Shown: positions 17,115-26,659, numbered from the stretch's first letter. The stretch is 41,470 nt of DNA from Bacteroides timonensis (GCF_000513195.1 NZ_CBVI010000133.1:1-41470); one strand, 5' to 3'. Notes: generated from the letters alone by a model not told the origin. Numbers and translations: made by a program.

Positions 17115-17663
17115 ATGGAAGCAGAAAAAGTATATCAGGAAAAGACGGCACGCACCATCCAGCAAAAGCAGGACAGTAGCGGCGCATTGCAGTTTGTGGA
17201 CAACCGCGGTATTAACGCCGCATTGCAGCGTATGAGTGAAGACGAGGAAGATGCCTTGCAAGGCAAGTTTGAACAGCCGTTGCAACGCGTAGAGGAAGAT
17301 GAGGAGGAAGGAATGCAGATGAAGGCGGACAGCACGATGCAGCAGAAACCGAATGAAACCGGAATGCCTGACAATCTGAAGGCAGGTGTCGAGAGTCTGT
17401 CAGGCTTTGCAATGGATGATGTTCGGGTACATTATAACTCGGACAAACCGGCAACCGTACAGGCATTGGCCTACACGCAGGGAACGGATATCCATGTGGC
17501 TCCCGGTCAGGAACAACACCTGCCGCACGAAGCATGGCATGTGGTGCAACAGAAGGCCGGACGTGTGGAACCTACCACCGAAGTGGGCGGATTGCCGGTG
17601 AATGACAATGTCGCATTGGAACATGAGGCGGATGTGATGGGATCAAGAGCTAACAGTCTATAA
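17115..17663 (+). CDS. DUF4157 (eCIS core) zinc-metallopeptidase-like protein
   Basis: A 182-residue stand-alone DUF4157 protein. Residues 1-80 are an acidic, Gln-rich linker with repeated EDEEDALQGKFEQPLQ-like units. Residues about 81-182 form the domain: SLSGFAMDDVRVHYNSDKP, then HEAWH (138-142) and EHEAD (169-173). HExxH with the downstream Glu would complete a zinc site, so peptidase activity is possible. DUF4157 proteins are a hallmark of eCIS loci and are often fused to, or thought to associate with, payloads. Here no toxin domain is attached. It lies between the tape measure and the ATPase. Confidence 0.85.
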   Translation: MEAEKVYQEKTARTIQQKQDSSGALQFVDNRGINAALQRMSEDEEDALQGKFEQPLQRVEEDEEEGMQMKADSTMQQKPNETGMPDNLKAGVESLSGFAMDDVRVHYNSDKPATVQALAYTQGTDIHVAPGQEQHLPHEAWHVVQQKAGRVEPTTEVGGLPVNDNVALEHEADVMGSRANSL

Positions 17664-17674
17664 ATTGAAAAAGT

Positions 17675-18967
17675 ATGAACGAATATATCGCATGGTTCAA
17701 TCAAGTCCTGACCACTTCCATCCAACTTTATTTCCAGCAGGAATGTGAATATTCCTCGCTGGAAGAAGTGGTGCCGCCTGCAAGCGACTGGCCGGAAAAA
17801 GTAACTGACATTCCGAATATCACATTCGACGAGCGGATAGTCATCATGTTGGCCCTGATGCCACATATCTGTCCGCAGATACTGGACATCTTCTTCGTGC
17901 AGAACAAGAACTTCGACCGTCAATATACCGAGTTCGGCGGCTGGAAAGGATTGTCGCACGGCGGTTTCCTGCCAACGGGAGAAACCGCCTCGTTTATCAT
18001 CGCCGGGGAAGACATGGAAAAGAAGAAAGCGGTCATCCGCATGTTCCAGAAAGACCATTGGTTCTATTCGACCAATATCCTGCGGCTGGAAGGTGCCGGT
18101 GAAGGCGAGCCGTTCCTGAGCGGGCAGCTGAGAGTTTCCGAAGAGTTTCTGAGCAGAGTCCTGCTGGAGAAGGACTACAAGCCGGACTACAACATCGGCT
18201 TTCCTGCAAAGCGCGTCACAACCGCTTTGGAGTGGGAGGATATGATTCTGGATTACAACACGCTTGAGGCCCTCGATGAAATCAATACATGGATAGCCCA
18301 CCAGAACATCATCATGGAGAATTGGGGACTGTCCCGTATCCTCAAGCCCGGCTATCGTGCATTGCTTTACGGTCCTCCGGGTACGGGAAAGACACTGGCG
18401 GCAACCCTGCTGGGTAAGAAGAACCGGATGGACGTATACCGGATAGACCTGTCGATGATTGTGTCCAAGTATATCGGCGAAACGGAAAAGAATCTGGCCC
18501 GGGTGTTCGACCTTGCCGAGAACCGGAACTGGATTCTCTTCTTTGACGAGGCGGATGCTTTGTTCGGCAAACGAACTTCAACAAATACCTCCAACGACCG
18601 TCATGCCAATCAGGAAGTGGCCTACCTTCTGCAACGGATAGAGGATTTCCCCGGCATAATCATTCTGGCAACCAACCTGCGGAGCAATATTGATGAAGCG
18701 TTCTCCCGTCGTTTCCAGTCGGTGATTTATTTCCCGATGCCGACGAAAGAGCTGCGTGCGGACTTATGGCGGAAGATGCTCCCCCGACAATGGCTGGGCA
18801 AAGATGCAGACGAACTGATCGCTATTGCCGCCGAAACGGAACTGTCAGGAGGGTCTATCACGAATGTGGTGCGGCGGTGCGCATTGTACCTGATAAAATC
18901 CGAGGAAAGGATATTGGATAAAAGGATATTGAAGGAGGCGTTGCAGAAAGAAAAAATGAAAACGTGA
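17675..18967 (+). CDS. CIS AAA+ ATPase (Afp15-like)
   Basis: A 430-residue AAA+ ATPase. The N-terminal about 190 residues are specific to the CIS family. The AAA+ module has Walker A GPPGTGKT (233-240), Walker B ILFFDEAD (about 287-294), a sensor-1 Asn in IILATN and an arginine-finger region AFSRRFQ (about 342). Such ATPases are nearly universal in eCIS loci and are needed for particle assembly or payload handling; they are not the ClpV of T6SS. It lies 11 bp after the DUF4157 gene and 30 bp before the sensor kinase gene, on the same strand. Confidence 0.9.
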   Translation: MNEYIAWFNQVLTTSIQLYFQQECEYSSLEEVVPPASDWPEKVTDIPNITFDERIVIMLALMPHICPQILDIFFVQNKNFDRQYTEFGGWKGLSHGGFLPTGETASFIIAGEDMEKKKAVIRMFQKDHWFYSTNILRLEGAGEGEPFLSGQLRVSEEFLSRVLLEKDYKPDYNIGFPAKRVTTALEWEDMILDYNTLEALDEINTWIAHQNIIMENWGLSRILKPGYRALLYGPPGTGKTLAATLLGKKNRMDVYRIDLSMIVSKYIGETEKNLARVFDLAENRNWILFFDEADALFGKRTSTNTSNDRHANQEVAYLLQRIEDFPGIIILATNLRSNIDEAFSRRFQSVIYFPMPTKELRADLWRKMLPRQWLGKDADELIAIAAETELSGGSITNVVRRCALYLIKSEERILDKRILKEALQKEKMKT

Positions 18968-18997
18968 TTCATTCGTATATTCATAACTGATATAATA

Positions 18998-21334
18998 ATG
19001 GGGGCGAAAACGAATCTTCTTAATTTCAAGATATTATTCGGCTATTTCGTTGTATTGGCGGTTGTCAGCAGTGTGATATCAATCATTTTGCATGAGAAAC
19101 AGCAGCTGCGCGAAATAGAAACGGATACATCGGGCAGCCGCGACATCCGGCATGACATCCATACGGCCCATCGCTACATAACAGAGCTTGCTACTTTAGG
19201 AGAATCTGTTATCAGCTGGGAAGATGCAGATTATCGGACATACCGCAGCAAAAGATTGTATACAGACAGTTTGTTGCAAAAGCTTCGACAACTTTGCCGG
19301 GAATTTATAAATCCGGAGAAAGTTGACACCCTGCGTAGCCTGCTTGCAAGCAAGGAACAGCATTTGTTTCATATCATGCTGACATTCCACAGGCAGGAAG
19401 AAGCGGACAGCCTGCTTATGCACCGTTTGCCCGTTGTTGCCAGGCAAGTCGCCCATCCCCGCGAAATAACACGGAGAAAAAAGGGGATTGCCGGGTTATT
19501 CGGGAAGAAAGAGACCATACAAGTTAAAGTTCCCGCAATGTCGCTTAATTCTTTGAATGAGCAACTGATAGAAATGCAGGAGCAGCGGAGGCATGAGTTG
19601 GAAAGTTATGTCGATACGTTGAGATTGAAAAACAGAATACTCAACAAAGAACTGATGAACCTGATCTCCCAAATGGATGACTTGGCGCGGAACGCTTTCC
19701 GGCAGAAAGAACAAAAGATAGAGGATATGCGGCAAAGTTCTTTCCGTCTGATGTCGTATGTGTTGGCAGTTGCCATTTTGTTATTGCTTGCTTCTTATCT
19801 GGTCATCCAGAAGGATCTCCGGCAAAAAGAGAAATCGCGGAGGGCATTGGAGGAGAGCATCCGGCAGAACAAGGCTCTTCTGGAAATGCGCAAGAAAATC
19901 ATCCTTACCATTTCACATGATATCCGGGGACCCTTAGGAAGCATAAACGGAAGTGCAGAACTGGCGATGGATACTCGTGAAAAGAAAAAAAGGAATAATC
20001 ATCTGGAGAATATCCGGACTTCCTGCCGCCATATCCTGCATCTGGTGAATAACCTGCTGGACATTTACCGGATGAACGAGTGGAAAGAAACCAGAAACGA
20101 TGTCCCGTTCAGGCTAGGCCCGTTTATGGAGCGGATCATCGCCGGATATTCACGCAAGAGCAACGACAAGGGACTCCTGTTTACAACAGAACTGACCGGC
20201 ATGGAAGCTACAGTGATTGGAGATGCCGACCGCATAGAACAGATACTTGACAATCTGTTGATGAACGCCGTCAAATTTACAGAAACCGGAGAAATACGAT
20301 TTATGGCAAGTTATGAAAAAGGGCAGTTGACAACAGAAGTGCGGGATACAGGCATCGGTATGAGTGAAGAGACGCTGTCCCGTATATTTCTGCCTTTCGA
20401 GCGTGCCGCCCAGAGCGTAAATTCAGAGGGCTTCGGATTAGGTCTTTCGATAACAAAAGGCCTTGTTGAATTGCTGGGAGGGAGGATTTCTGTTGAGAGT
20501 TCCACCGGGAAAGGAAGCTTGTTCCGTGTGACCTTGCCTCTTTGCGGAACGGAGGAAAGAGAGAAGGCAGAGAATAAATCCATTGCAGGCAGTTTACGGT
20601 TGCCACATGAGGTACTTGTCGTTGATGACGACTCTGTACAGCTTGAGGTAATCAAGGAGATGCTGGAGCGCAACGGGGTATCTTGTGAGGCGTGCAGAAA
20701 TGTAAAAGAGGTGGTGCAGGCACTCAGGAAGCGTGATTTTGATCTGATACTGACCGATGTGCAGATGCCCGGCACCGACGGCTTCAACCTGCTGAAGCTA
20801 TTACGCAATTCCCAAATCGGAAATTCGCAGGCTGTACCTGTAATGGTTATGACCGCACGCGGTGATAAAGACACTTCCGTCTTTACGGAAGCCGGCTTCC
20901 GTGGCTGCATCTACAAACCGTTCTCCGCTCAGGAACTTTTGTCTTTCATCTCTTCTGTCGTCCGGCAGGAAAATGAAGAAAGGAATGAGGTCTCTTTTGA
21001 TGCACTGATATCCGGAACGAATGACAAGGAAAAGATGCTGGAGCTTTTTGTCGGAGAATCGGAAAGAAGTATTGCCGAGCTTCAGGACGCACTGAGGACG
21101 GAGAACCGGAAACGGCTTCGTGAAACCGTACATCGGATGCTTCCGTTATGGGAGATATTGCACACTGACAATATTTTGCAGGAATACCGCCGGGTACTGC
21201 ATGATGAACATTCGGATATGAGGACAGTCAGAGAAGAGACGAAAAGGATCATAACTCATACACACGAATTAATAATGAAAGCCAAAAACGAAATAACCCT
21301 ATTGAAAAATGAAACAGAGAATACTGATAGTTGA
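18998..21334 (+). CDS. rteA: Hybrid sensor histidine kinase, RteA-like
   Basis: A 778-residue membrane sensor. There is an N-terminal membrane segment (about 10-27), a helical periplasmic domain to about 250, and a second membrane segment (about 253-270). HisKA follows with H307 in TISHDIRGPLGS, then HATPase_c (DNLLMNAVKF, DTGIGM, GFGLGLSI). A receiver domain has D587 in LTDVQMPG, and a C-terminal HPt-like region has H712 in VHRMLPLWEIL. In CTnDOT, RteA and RteB form the regulatory pair that controls excision and transfer; the domain layout and neighbours support that identity. It overlaps rteB by 26 bp. Confidence 0.8.
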   Translation: MGAKTNLLNFKILFGYFVVLAVVSSVISIILHEKQQLREIETDTSGSRDIRHDIHTAHRYITELATLGESVISWEDADYRTYRSKRLYTDSLLQKLRQLCREFINPEKVDTLRSLLASKEQHLFHIMLTFHRQEEADSLLMHRLPVVARQVAHPREITRRKKGIAGLFGKKETIQVKVPAMSLNSLNEQLIEMQEQRRHELESYVDTLRLKNRILNKELMNLISQMDDLARNAFRQKEQKIEDMRQSSFRLMSYVLAVAILLLLASYLVIQKDLRQKEKSRRALEESIRQNKALLEMRKKIILTISHDIRGPLGSINGSAELAMDTREKKKRNNHLENIRTSCRHILHLVNNLLDIYRMNEWKETRNDVPFRLGPFMERIIAGYSRKSNDKGLLFTTELTGMEATVIGDADRIEQILDNLLMNAVKFTETGEIRFMASYEKGQLTTEVRDTGIGMSEETLSRIFLPFERAAQSVNSEGFGLGLSITKGLVELLGGRISVESSTGKGSLFRVTLPLCGTEEREKAENKSIAGSLRLPHEVLVVDDDSVQLEVIKEMLERNGVSCEACRNVKEVVQALRKRDFDLILTDVQMPGTDGFNLLKLLRNSQIGNSQAVPVMVMTARGDKDTSVFTEAGFRGCIYKPFSAQELLSFISSVVRQENEERNEVSFDALISGTNDKEKMLELFVGESERSIAELQDALRTENRKRLRETVHRMLPLWEILHTDNILQEYRRVLHDEHSDMRTVREETKRIITHTHELIMKAKNEITLLKNETENTDS

Positions 21335-22625
21335 AGATAATATAGTCCTGTCGCAGTTGCAGAAAGGCTGGCTGGAAAAGTCCGGTTATGATGTCGTCAC
21401 CGCCATGAATGAACCGGTCGCCCGCAAGCTGATACGGAACCAGCCGTTTGACCTTATCCTTTCCGACGTCCGTCTGCCGGAAGGTAATGGTATCACCTTG
21501 CTGGAATGGCTTAACAACTCCCAGATACGTATTCCATTTGTGATAATGACGGATTATGCCTCTTTTTCGGATGCGGTACGTGCCGTCAAATTGGGTGCTA
21601 AAGACTATCTGCCCAAACCCGTGCATAAGGAAAGGTTGCATGAACTTGTCCGTGAACTGTTGAAACCGTTGTCGGTCATGCGCGAAGAGAAAATGATACT
21701 GCGGCGGATCAGTCCCAAGGCAAAGGAAGTGGAACGCCTTGCCCTGCTTGCCGCCCCTTCGGACATTTCCGTGATGATACTCGGCGCAAATGGTACGGGA
21801 AAGGAATCGGTGGCGCAAAGTATCCACCAGAACAGCGACCGGTGTGAGGGTCCTTTCATTGCTGTGAATTGTGGGGGAATCCCCCAATACCTTACCGCAT
21901 CACATTTCTTCGGACATGTCAAGGGTGCATTCACCGGTGCGGAATACGACCAAAAAGGTTGTATTGAACTGGCGAATGGAGGTACACTGTTTCTGGATGA
22001 AGTCGGGAATATGCCCCTTGAACTTCAGGTTATGCTGTTAAGGGTATTGCAGGAGCATACCTATTCTCCGGTTGGCAGCTCCAAAGAACGGACTTCTGAT
22101 GTCCGCGTCATCTCTGCGACCAATGAAGATTTAAAGAAAGCAATATCTGAAGGTAGATTCCGTGAAGACCTTTATCATCGCCTGTGTGAATTTGATCTTC
22201 GAATGCCTTCTCTCTCGGAATGTCCGGAGGATATCCTGCCTTTTGCCGAGTTCTTCCGTAAACAGTTCTCAGAAAAATACAGGAGGGTAACTACCGGTTT
22301 CACAGGCGAATCCAAAGAACTGTTGCTCGGTTATTCATGGTCAGGAAATATTCGGGAGCTGAAAAACAAAATAAAGCGTGCCGTGATTGTGGCACAACAG
22401 GAACTACTGTCTTCAGAAGATTTGGGATTTGATAAAGATATGATTATTGGGACCTACGGGAAAGACCGGGCGACAATCATGAAGATAAGGGATGAGGAGA
22501 GAGAACTGGAGCAGGTAAAGCTTGCTCTTGAAAAATCGGGCGGTAATATCACACAGGCAGCCGGACTGCTTGGAATCAGCCGTCAGGCATTATATGCCAG
22601 ATTAAGAAAATACAATTTAAAATAG
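21309..22625 (+). CDS. rteB: NtrC-family response regulator, RteB-like
   Basis: A 438-residue regulator. It has an N-terminal receiver with D53 in LSDVRLPEG and a central sigma-54 AAA+ domain with Walker A GANGTGKES (from 159) and GAFTGA (206-211), the loop that contacts sigma-54. The C-terminus is a Fis-type helix-turn-helix (GNITQAAGLLGISRQALYAR). In CTnDOT, RteB activates rteC expression, which leads to excision functions; rteC is not in this window. The preceding kinase overlaps it, so the two are co-translated. The 3' end overlaps the convergent DHFR-like gene by 9 bp. Confidence 0.82.
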   Translation: MKQRILIVEDNIVLSQLQKGWLEKSGYDVVTAMNEPVARKLIRNQPFDLILSDVRLPEGNGITLLEWLNNSQIRIPFVIMTDYASFSDAVRAVKLGAKDYLPKPVHKERLHELVRELLKPLSVMREEKMILRRISPKAKEVERLALLAAPSDISVMILGANGTGKESVAQSIHQNSDRCEGPFIAVNCGGIPQYLTASHFFGHVKGAFTGAEYDQKGCIELANGGTLFLDEVGNMPLELQVMLLRVLQEHTYSPVGSSKERTSDVRVISATNEDLKKAISEGRFREDLYHRLCEFDLRMPSLSECPEDILPFAEFFRKQFSEKYRRVTTGFTGESKELLLGYSWSGNIRELKNKIKRAVIVAQQELLSSEDLGFDKDMIIGTYGKDRATIMKIRDEERELEQVKLALEKSGGNITQAAGLLGISRQALYARLRKYNLK

Positions 22626-23039
22626 CTTTTTACATTTCCGGTAGATCATCATACAGACTCCTCCGGGATATTGCCTGGCTTTATATAATGACCATTGGCA
22701 AGGAGATACGCATTTCATGATATGTATTCCCTTGTTTGCAGTGATAGGAAGAAGATAGATAACGACTTCGTCTACCATGTGATAGAGGAAAAGTCCCCGC
22801 AGCAGTTCCACACTATCCTTGCCGGTAATCTCAGCATAATAAATGAAATTCTCCTCCGATTGATCTTTGCTGCATATCAAATCAAGAAGCGGGTAACCCG
22901 GAAACAAAGGGTATGAGCATTCTTCTTTCCAACGGGGGAAACCTTTCTTGTCAGTCTTTACCCATTGCATCAATTTTTCATTTTCTTCGGGAAGGAATCC
23001 GTCGAGCGTCATTGCCAAAGCAATTTGAATTTTAGCCAT
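22617..23039 (-). CDS. DHFR/RibD C-terminal-like family protein
   Basis: A 140-residue protein read from ATG 23039, which gives MAKIQIALAMTLDGFLPEEN, the opening strand and substrate-loop pattern of the dihydrofolate reductase/RibD family. A later MVDEVVIYLLPITANKGIHI matches the family segment that precedes the NADPH-binding loop. An upstream in-frame ATG would add 42 residues lying over hairpins and is not favoured. Small genes of this family occur beside mob genes in Bacteroides ICEs; their role is unclear and folate-reductase activity should not be assumed. It is preceded by a structured leader of about 240 nt. Confidence 0.6.
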   Translation of the reverse strand: MAKIQIALAMTLDGFLPEENEKLMQWVKTDKKGFPRWKEECSYPLFPGYPLLDLICSKDQSEENFIYYAEITGKDSVELLRGLFLYHMVDEVVIYLLPITANKGIHIMKCVSPCQWSLYKARQYPGGVCMMIYRKCKKLF

Positions 23040-23040
23040 A

Positions 23041-23286
23041 CCTCTGCTTGTTTTATATGAATAAAAAACGTGAAACCCACGCAGTTCCAAGCAGAGGCTC
23101 TGGTAAGCCCATAACAGAAACATGCATGAGCCCACGCTATAAGGTATAGCATAAGCTTCACACAATAGTCTCTGTTATTTGAAATGTACCAGATTTCTGC
23201 TTGAGACGTCTTGCGACTTATGTATATAATCGGTAGAAAATATTCCACAATCTACCGCTATATTCTATTTTCAATTTTCAAAGATA
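23041..23286 (-). promoter_or_regulatory. Structured leader and promoter of the DHFR-like gene
   Basis: The 283-bp gap before mobC contains a minus-strand -7 element TATCTTTG (plus-strand 23279-23286), which predicts a leader of about 240 nt. In it are a 7-bp stem CGGTAGA/TCTACCG (23231-23257) and a 10-bp stem CCTCTGCTTG/CAAGCAGAGG (23041-23050 with 23088-23097) whose proximal arm abuts the start codon. A competing palindrome CAGAGGCTCTG lies at 23092-23102. A small hairpin CGTG/CACG (23069-23081) is followed on the transcript by T6. The layout suggests translational masking or attenuation. No known riboswitch is recognised. Confidence 0.4.
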
Positions 23287-23322
23287 GAAATAATCTTCCA
23301 ATTGTAAAATGAGTGCCCTGAA

Positions 23323-25362
23323 TTATTTCTTTTTCTTGTCCTCTTTCTCCTTTTCATCTTCCAGTCCCAGCCGTTTGCATAATTCCGGGTCACTCTTGAT
23401 ACGCTTCATTTCCATATTGATAATCGCCTGCGCGTCCGCTTTGATCTGGTCATAGTTCCGCTGGATTTGCTGCATCATGATGTCATTTCCATTTTTATCC
23501 TTAAACTCGTTGATGACAGGGATTTTTTTGTAGGCTTTTTCTTCCGCGCTGACTTTTGCATGGTCCACAATGATTTCGGCATGGAATATCTTCTGGTCTA
23601 TTTTCTCACCGAAGTTGTCTGATACGGCACCAACGAATGTGCCCTGTGAAAGGTTTGCTATCTTGGAAGCGGGGATAAGCGAATCAAGTTGCGTGTTGAT
23701 AGAGGTGGAAACATCCTGCCGGTTGATGGAGATGGACTGACGCTTCTGAAGTACTTTTCCAAAGCGTTCCGATAGTGTTTTGGCGGTTTCGCCTACTACC
23801 TGACCACTGAAGATATTGCCCACAGTATTTTGCACCACTTTGGATTCTTTTTCACCATAGTCACGATTGAGTTGGCTGAAATCTTGAAAGCCCAGACAGA
23901 CCGCCACCTTGTTGCTTCGGGCCGTGGCAATCAGATTGTCCAGTCCCCTGAAATAGATAGTCGGTAACTCGTCGATAATCACCGTACTTTTCAGCTGTCC
24001 TTTTTTATTAATCAGCTTTACAATACGGGAATTGTACAATCCCAAGGCTGCAGAATAAATGTTCTGACGGTCGGGATTATTGCCTACGCATAGCAATTTA
24101 GGCTCATCCGGATTGTTGATGTCTAAAGAAAAGTCATTACCTGTCATTACCCAGTAAAGTTGTGGAGAAATCATTCTGGTAAGTGGGATTTTAGCGCTTG
24201 CAATCTGACCTTGGAGCTGATCCTGAGCTCCTGATTTCCATGCGTCCATGAATGGTGAAAGGTAGTTTTCAAGTTCCGGGTAAGAGGTTAATATAGTAAA
24301 TAAATCTGAATATGGTTTATTCAGCAGTTCCACCGCGTGGGGGAAGGTGCAATAGATCCCGTTATTATATATTTTAAGGTACCAGATGATGGCTGCCAGC
24401 AAGATAATCGGTGATTCCACGAAGAAATCCCCCTGTTTTTCAATCCATGTTTTGTTCAAATTTAACATAATTGTGTAACTTGCCTCGTATGCATCTGAGA
24501 TGTCTGTCATGAACTCCGGATTGATAGGGTTACATCTGTGTGATTTATGCGGGTCATCGAAATTGATGACATAGAATCTGGGCTTTACCTTGTATTTATC
24601 CATATTGTTCAACAACGTGTTGTATGCAATTACGGATAAGTCATCGAATTTGTAATCGTAGATATAACAACTATAACCCTTTGAAATCATCTGCCGGATG
24701 TAATTGTTCACCACAGCGTAGGATTTTCCCGAACCGGGAGTACCCAATACAATAGTCGCGCGGAACGGATTCACCACATTTATCCATCCGTCATTGAGCT
24801 TCCCCTGATACTGAAACTTCGTCGGCAGGTTGACCGAGTATTCATTTTCCATCAGCCGCGTTTCCTGCTGGAAAGACTCGTTTTCAAGATTGAAAATATC
24901 TTCCATCAGGTTGTGTTTGTATAAACGGCTCATCCATAATCCTGCCATTAAGAGGCAAAGATAACCTGAAGCCAATGTGAAGACATAAAGTGCGGTGACA
25001 GCCACATGAGGCAGGTTCAAATCCAATATCCACCAGTTGAGAAAGAAAAGGATGCATCCTGCAAAGAGTGCCGCATAGATTTTATGCCAGGTGATCTTCT
25101 CGTCTTTGACACCTTTGGTTCCCAGACACGAGATAGCCAGCAGCAGGATAGCCGCCAGTTTGCTCCATAGAACGCAGTTGAAAATTCCGGTTGTATTGTT
25201 GAAGTTCATAATTATCTTGTCTATCACTGCCAGATTCAAATTCCAGCTTATAATACTTGGATAGCAATAGACATATACGTGTACCACCAAAAGAAAAATA
25301 CTCACTGCCCGGCCAAACTCCATAATCTTGGCGAGTGCTCTCAAATCATCTTCTTGTTGCAT
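23323..25362 (-). CDS. mobC: MobC: VirD4/TraG-type coupling protein
   Basis: A 679-residue type IV coupling protein. There are several N-terminal membrane segments (about 15-150), preceded by a Tyr/Trp-rich start typical of the Bacteroidetes family. The ATPase domain has Walker A GTPGSGKS (about 206-213) and Walker B TVIIDELPTIYF, followed by VCLGFQDFSQL. It would dock the relaxase-DNA complex on the conjugation channel and use ATP to pump DNA. The C-terminus is highly charged (DEKEKEDKKKK). It lies 40 bp after mobB in the mobABC operon. Confidence 0.9.
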   Translation of the reverse strand: MQQEDDLRALAKIMEFGRAVSIFLLVVHVYVYCYPSIISWNLNLAVIDKIIMNFNNTTGIFNCVLWSKLAAILLLAISCLGTKGVKDEKITWHKIYAALFAGCILFFLNWWILDLNLPHVAVTALYVFTLASGYLCLLMAGLWMSRLYKHNLMEDIFNLENESFQQETRLMENEYSVNLPTKFQYQGKLNDGWINVVNPFRATIVLGTPGSGKSYAVVNNYIRQMISKGYSCYIYDYKFDDLSVIAYNTLLNNMDKYKVKPRFYVINFDDPHKSHRCNPINPEFMTDISDAYEASYTIMLNLNKTWIEKQGDFFVESPIILLAAIIWYLKIYNNGIYCTFPHAVELLNKPYSDLFTILTSYPELENYLSPFMDAWKSGAQDQLQGQIASAKIPLTRMISPQLYWVMTGNDFSLDINNPDEPKLLCVGNNPDRQNIYSAALGLYNSRIVKLINKKGQLKSTVIIDELPTIYFRGLDNLIATARSNKVAVCLGFQDFSQLNRDYGEKESKVVQNTVGNIFSGQVVGETAKTLSERFGKVLQKRQSISINRQDVSTSINTQLDSLIPASKIANLSQGTFVGAVSDNFGEKIDQKIFHAEIIVDHAKVSAEEKAYKKIPVINEFKDKNGNDIMMQQIQRNYDQIKADAQAIINMEMKRIKSDPELCKRLGLEDEKEKEDKKKK

Positions 25363-25402
25363 AAGAATTGTGTATAAATGGGTTAATATAAATAATCGTC
25401 TT

Positions 25403-26659
25403 TCAGATGCCGCGTGACTTTCGTTTTGCTTTCCTCTTTTTCTTCATGCGGCGTGCGAAGGCCTCCTCTTCGTAATCCCTCGGACTGGTTTCCATCGAGA
25501 ATATTCCTGCCGCCTGTTCCAATGCGCTTCCCGATTCCACTTTATGCGAATAGTGCTGCCATAGTTCGGCACCGGTATGTGCGGAACGTTCTCCGGCAGG
25601 TATGCTGTCCCACCATTTGAAAAGTTCGTTGAATACGCCCGCAGAAAACTCTTTGCCCATACGCGAACCGTTGAATACTTCCCGCCGGTTATGGTCGATG
25701 AACGTGACACCGTAGATACGTCCCTGCTCATTTTCCCGGAATACCACATCAATGCGGGCATTCTTTAATAGTCCGGTGAGTTCTTCACGTGAACGTGCGT
25801 GCTGCATGGCATAAGCCACTTGTGCATGAATAGCCGGTGCCCATTTGCCGTCCTTGAAATCCTTGGTATGTGAAAGCATCCTCTTTTCCAGGCGTTCATT
25901 CCCGAACCGTTTGCCGAACCGTGAACTCTTGAAAGGCGGGCTGACCACTTTCCCACTGTCATCAGTAGCCGAATAGATAATACCGGTATATGGCTCGCCT
26001 TTGAATTCTCCCCGTACCTGCTTGGCTTCAATATTGAAAGTAGACAGCACTGCGCTGTATTCCCCGAACGTCTGAAAGCGGTAACTTTCCAATACGGCTT
26101 TCAGGGTATTGCCTATTTGGTGCCGTACATCACCCGCGGATACATCTATTTTCTTCAGTTCCGCTTTCGGATTGCGTTCTTCCATATCCGCACCGTTTCG
26201 CAGTCCGAAGTCTATTTCCAATTCCCGGCAGGCGGTCATGGAACGGCGGTGCTCAAAAGAATCGTTGATTTTCCGTCCCTCTTCATCCACGCATACACTT
26301 ACGATATGGATATGCGTATTGTGCGTATCACCATGCTTGTAGGCGATGTAGGGCTGGTCGCCGTATCCCATCTTCTGCATATACATTTGCGCCAGTTCTG
26401 CCAGCTGTTCGTCGGTGAGCTTGTCCTCCGGTGCCGGGCTGAGTGCGATGTGCAGTACGGGTTTCTCCGTGTTCCTGTTTGCCAGCAGGTAATTCTCAAA
26501 GGAGAGCAGGGCAAGACGTATGTCCTCGCTCGGCAGTCCCAGGCGGTCTGAAATTATCCGGTTACCGGATAATATTTCAGCCGTTCCTTTTTCCACTTTC
26601 TCGTGGTTGTAGTTCAGTGCCCCGTACAGGCTGGCTCCGTGACTTATTTTTGCAACCAT
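25403..26659 (-). CDS. mobB: MobB: relaxase (VirD2/MobA family)
   Basis: A 418-residue relaxase. The N-terminal motif region ISHGASLYGALNYNHEKV supplies a candidate catalytic Tyr (about Y17). The metal-binding histidine motif is HGDTHNTHIHIVSV (about 109-122). It would nick oriT and attach covalently to the transferred strand. The C-terminus is Lys/Arg-rich (RMKKKRKAKRKSRG), likely for DNA binding or recruitment to the coupling protein. The start overlaps the end of mobA by 16 bp, indicating translational coupling. Confidence 0.9.
   Translation of the reverse strand: MVAKISHGASLYGALNYNHEKVEKGTAEILSGNRIISDRLGLPSEDIRLALLSFENYLLANRNTEKPVLHIALSPAPEDKLTDEQLAELAQMYMQKMGYGDQPYIAYKHGDTHNTHIHIVSVCVDEEGRKINDSFEHRRSMTACRELEIDFGLRNGADMEERNPKAELKKIDVSAGDVRHQIGNTLKAVLESYRFQTFGEYSAVLSTFNIEAKQVRGEFKGEPYTGIIYSATDDSGKVVSPPFKSSRFGKRFGNERLEKRMLSHTKDFKDGKWAPAIHAQVAYAMQHARSREELTGLLKNARIDVVFRENEQGRIYGVTFIDHNRREVFNGSRMGKEFSAGVFNELFKWWDSIPAGERSAHTGAELWQHYSHKVESGSALEQAAGIFSMETSPRDYEEEAFARRMKKKRKAKRKSRGI

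Noticed and set aside
2..18967. Type VI secretion system
   Set aside because: VgrG-like and PAAR proteins are shared, but the LysM adaptor, tape-measure, DUF4157 and Afp15-type ATPase mark an extracellular/Bacteroidales CIS. No TssJLM membrane complex or ClpV is present in the window.
2..18967. Intact prophage
   Set aside because: There are tail-like genes only. No capsid, portal, terminase, integrase or holin is present, and eCIS-specific genes are.
23039..23165. 42-residue N-terminal extension of the DHFR-like gene
   Set aside because: The extension translates the hairpin region and does not resemble the family. ATG 23039 gives the typical opening strand.
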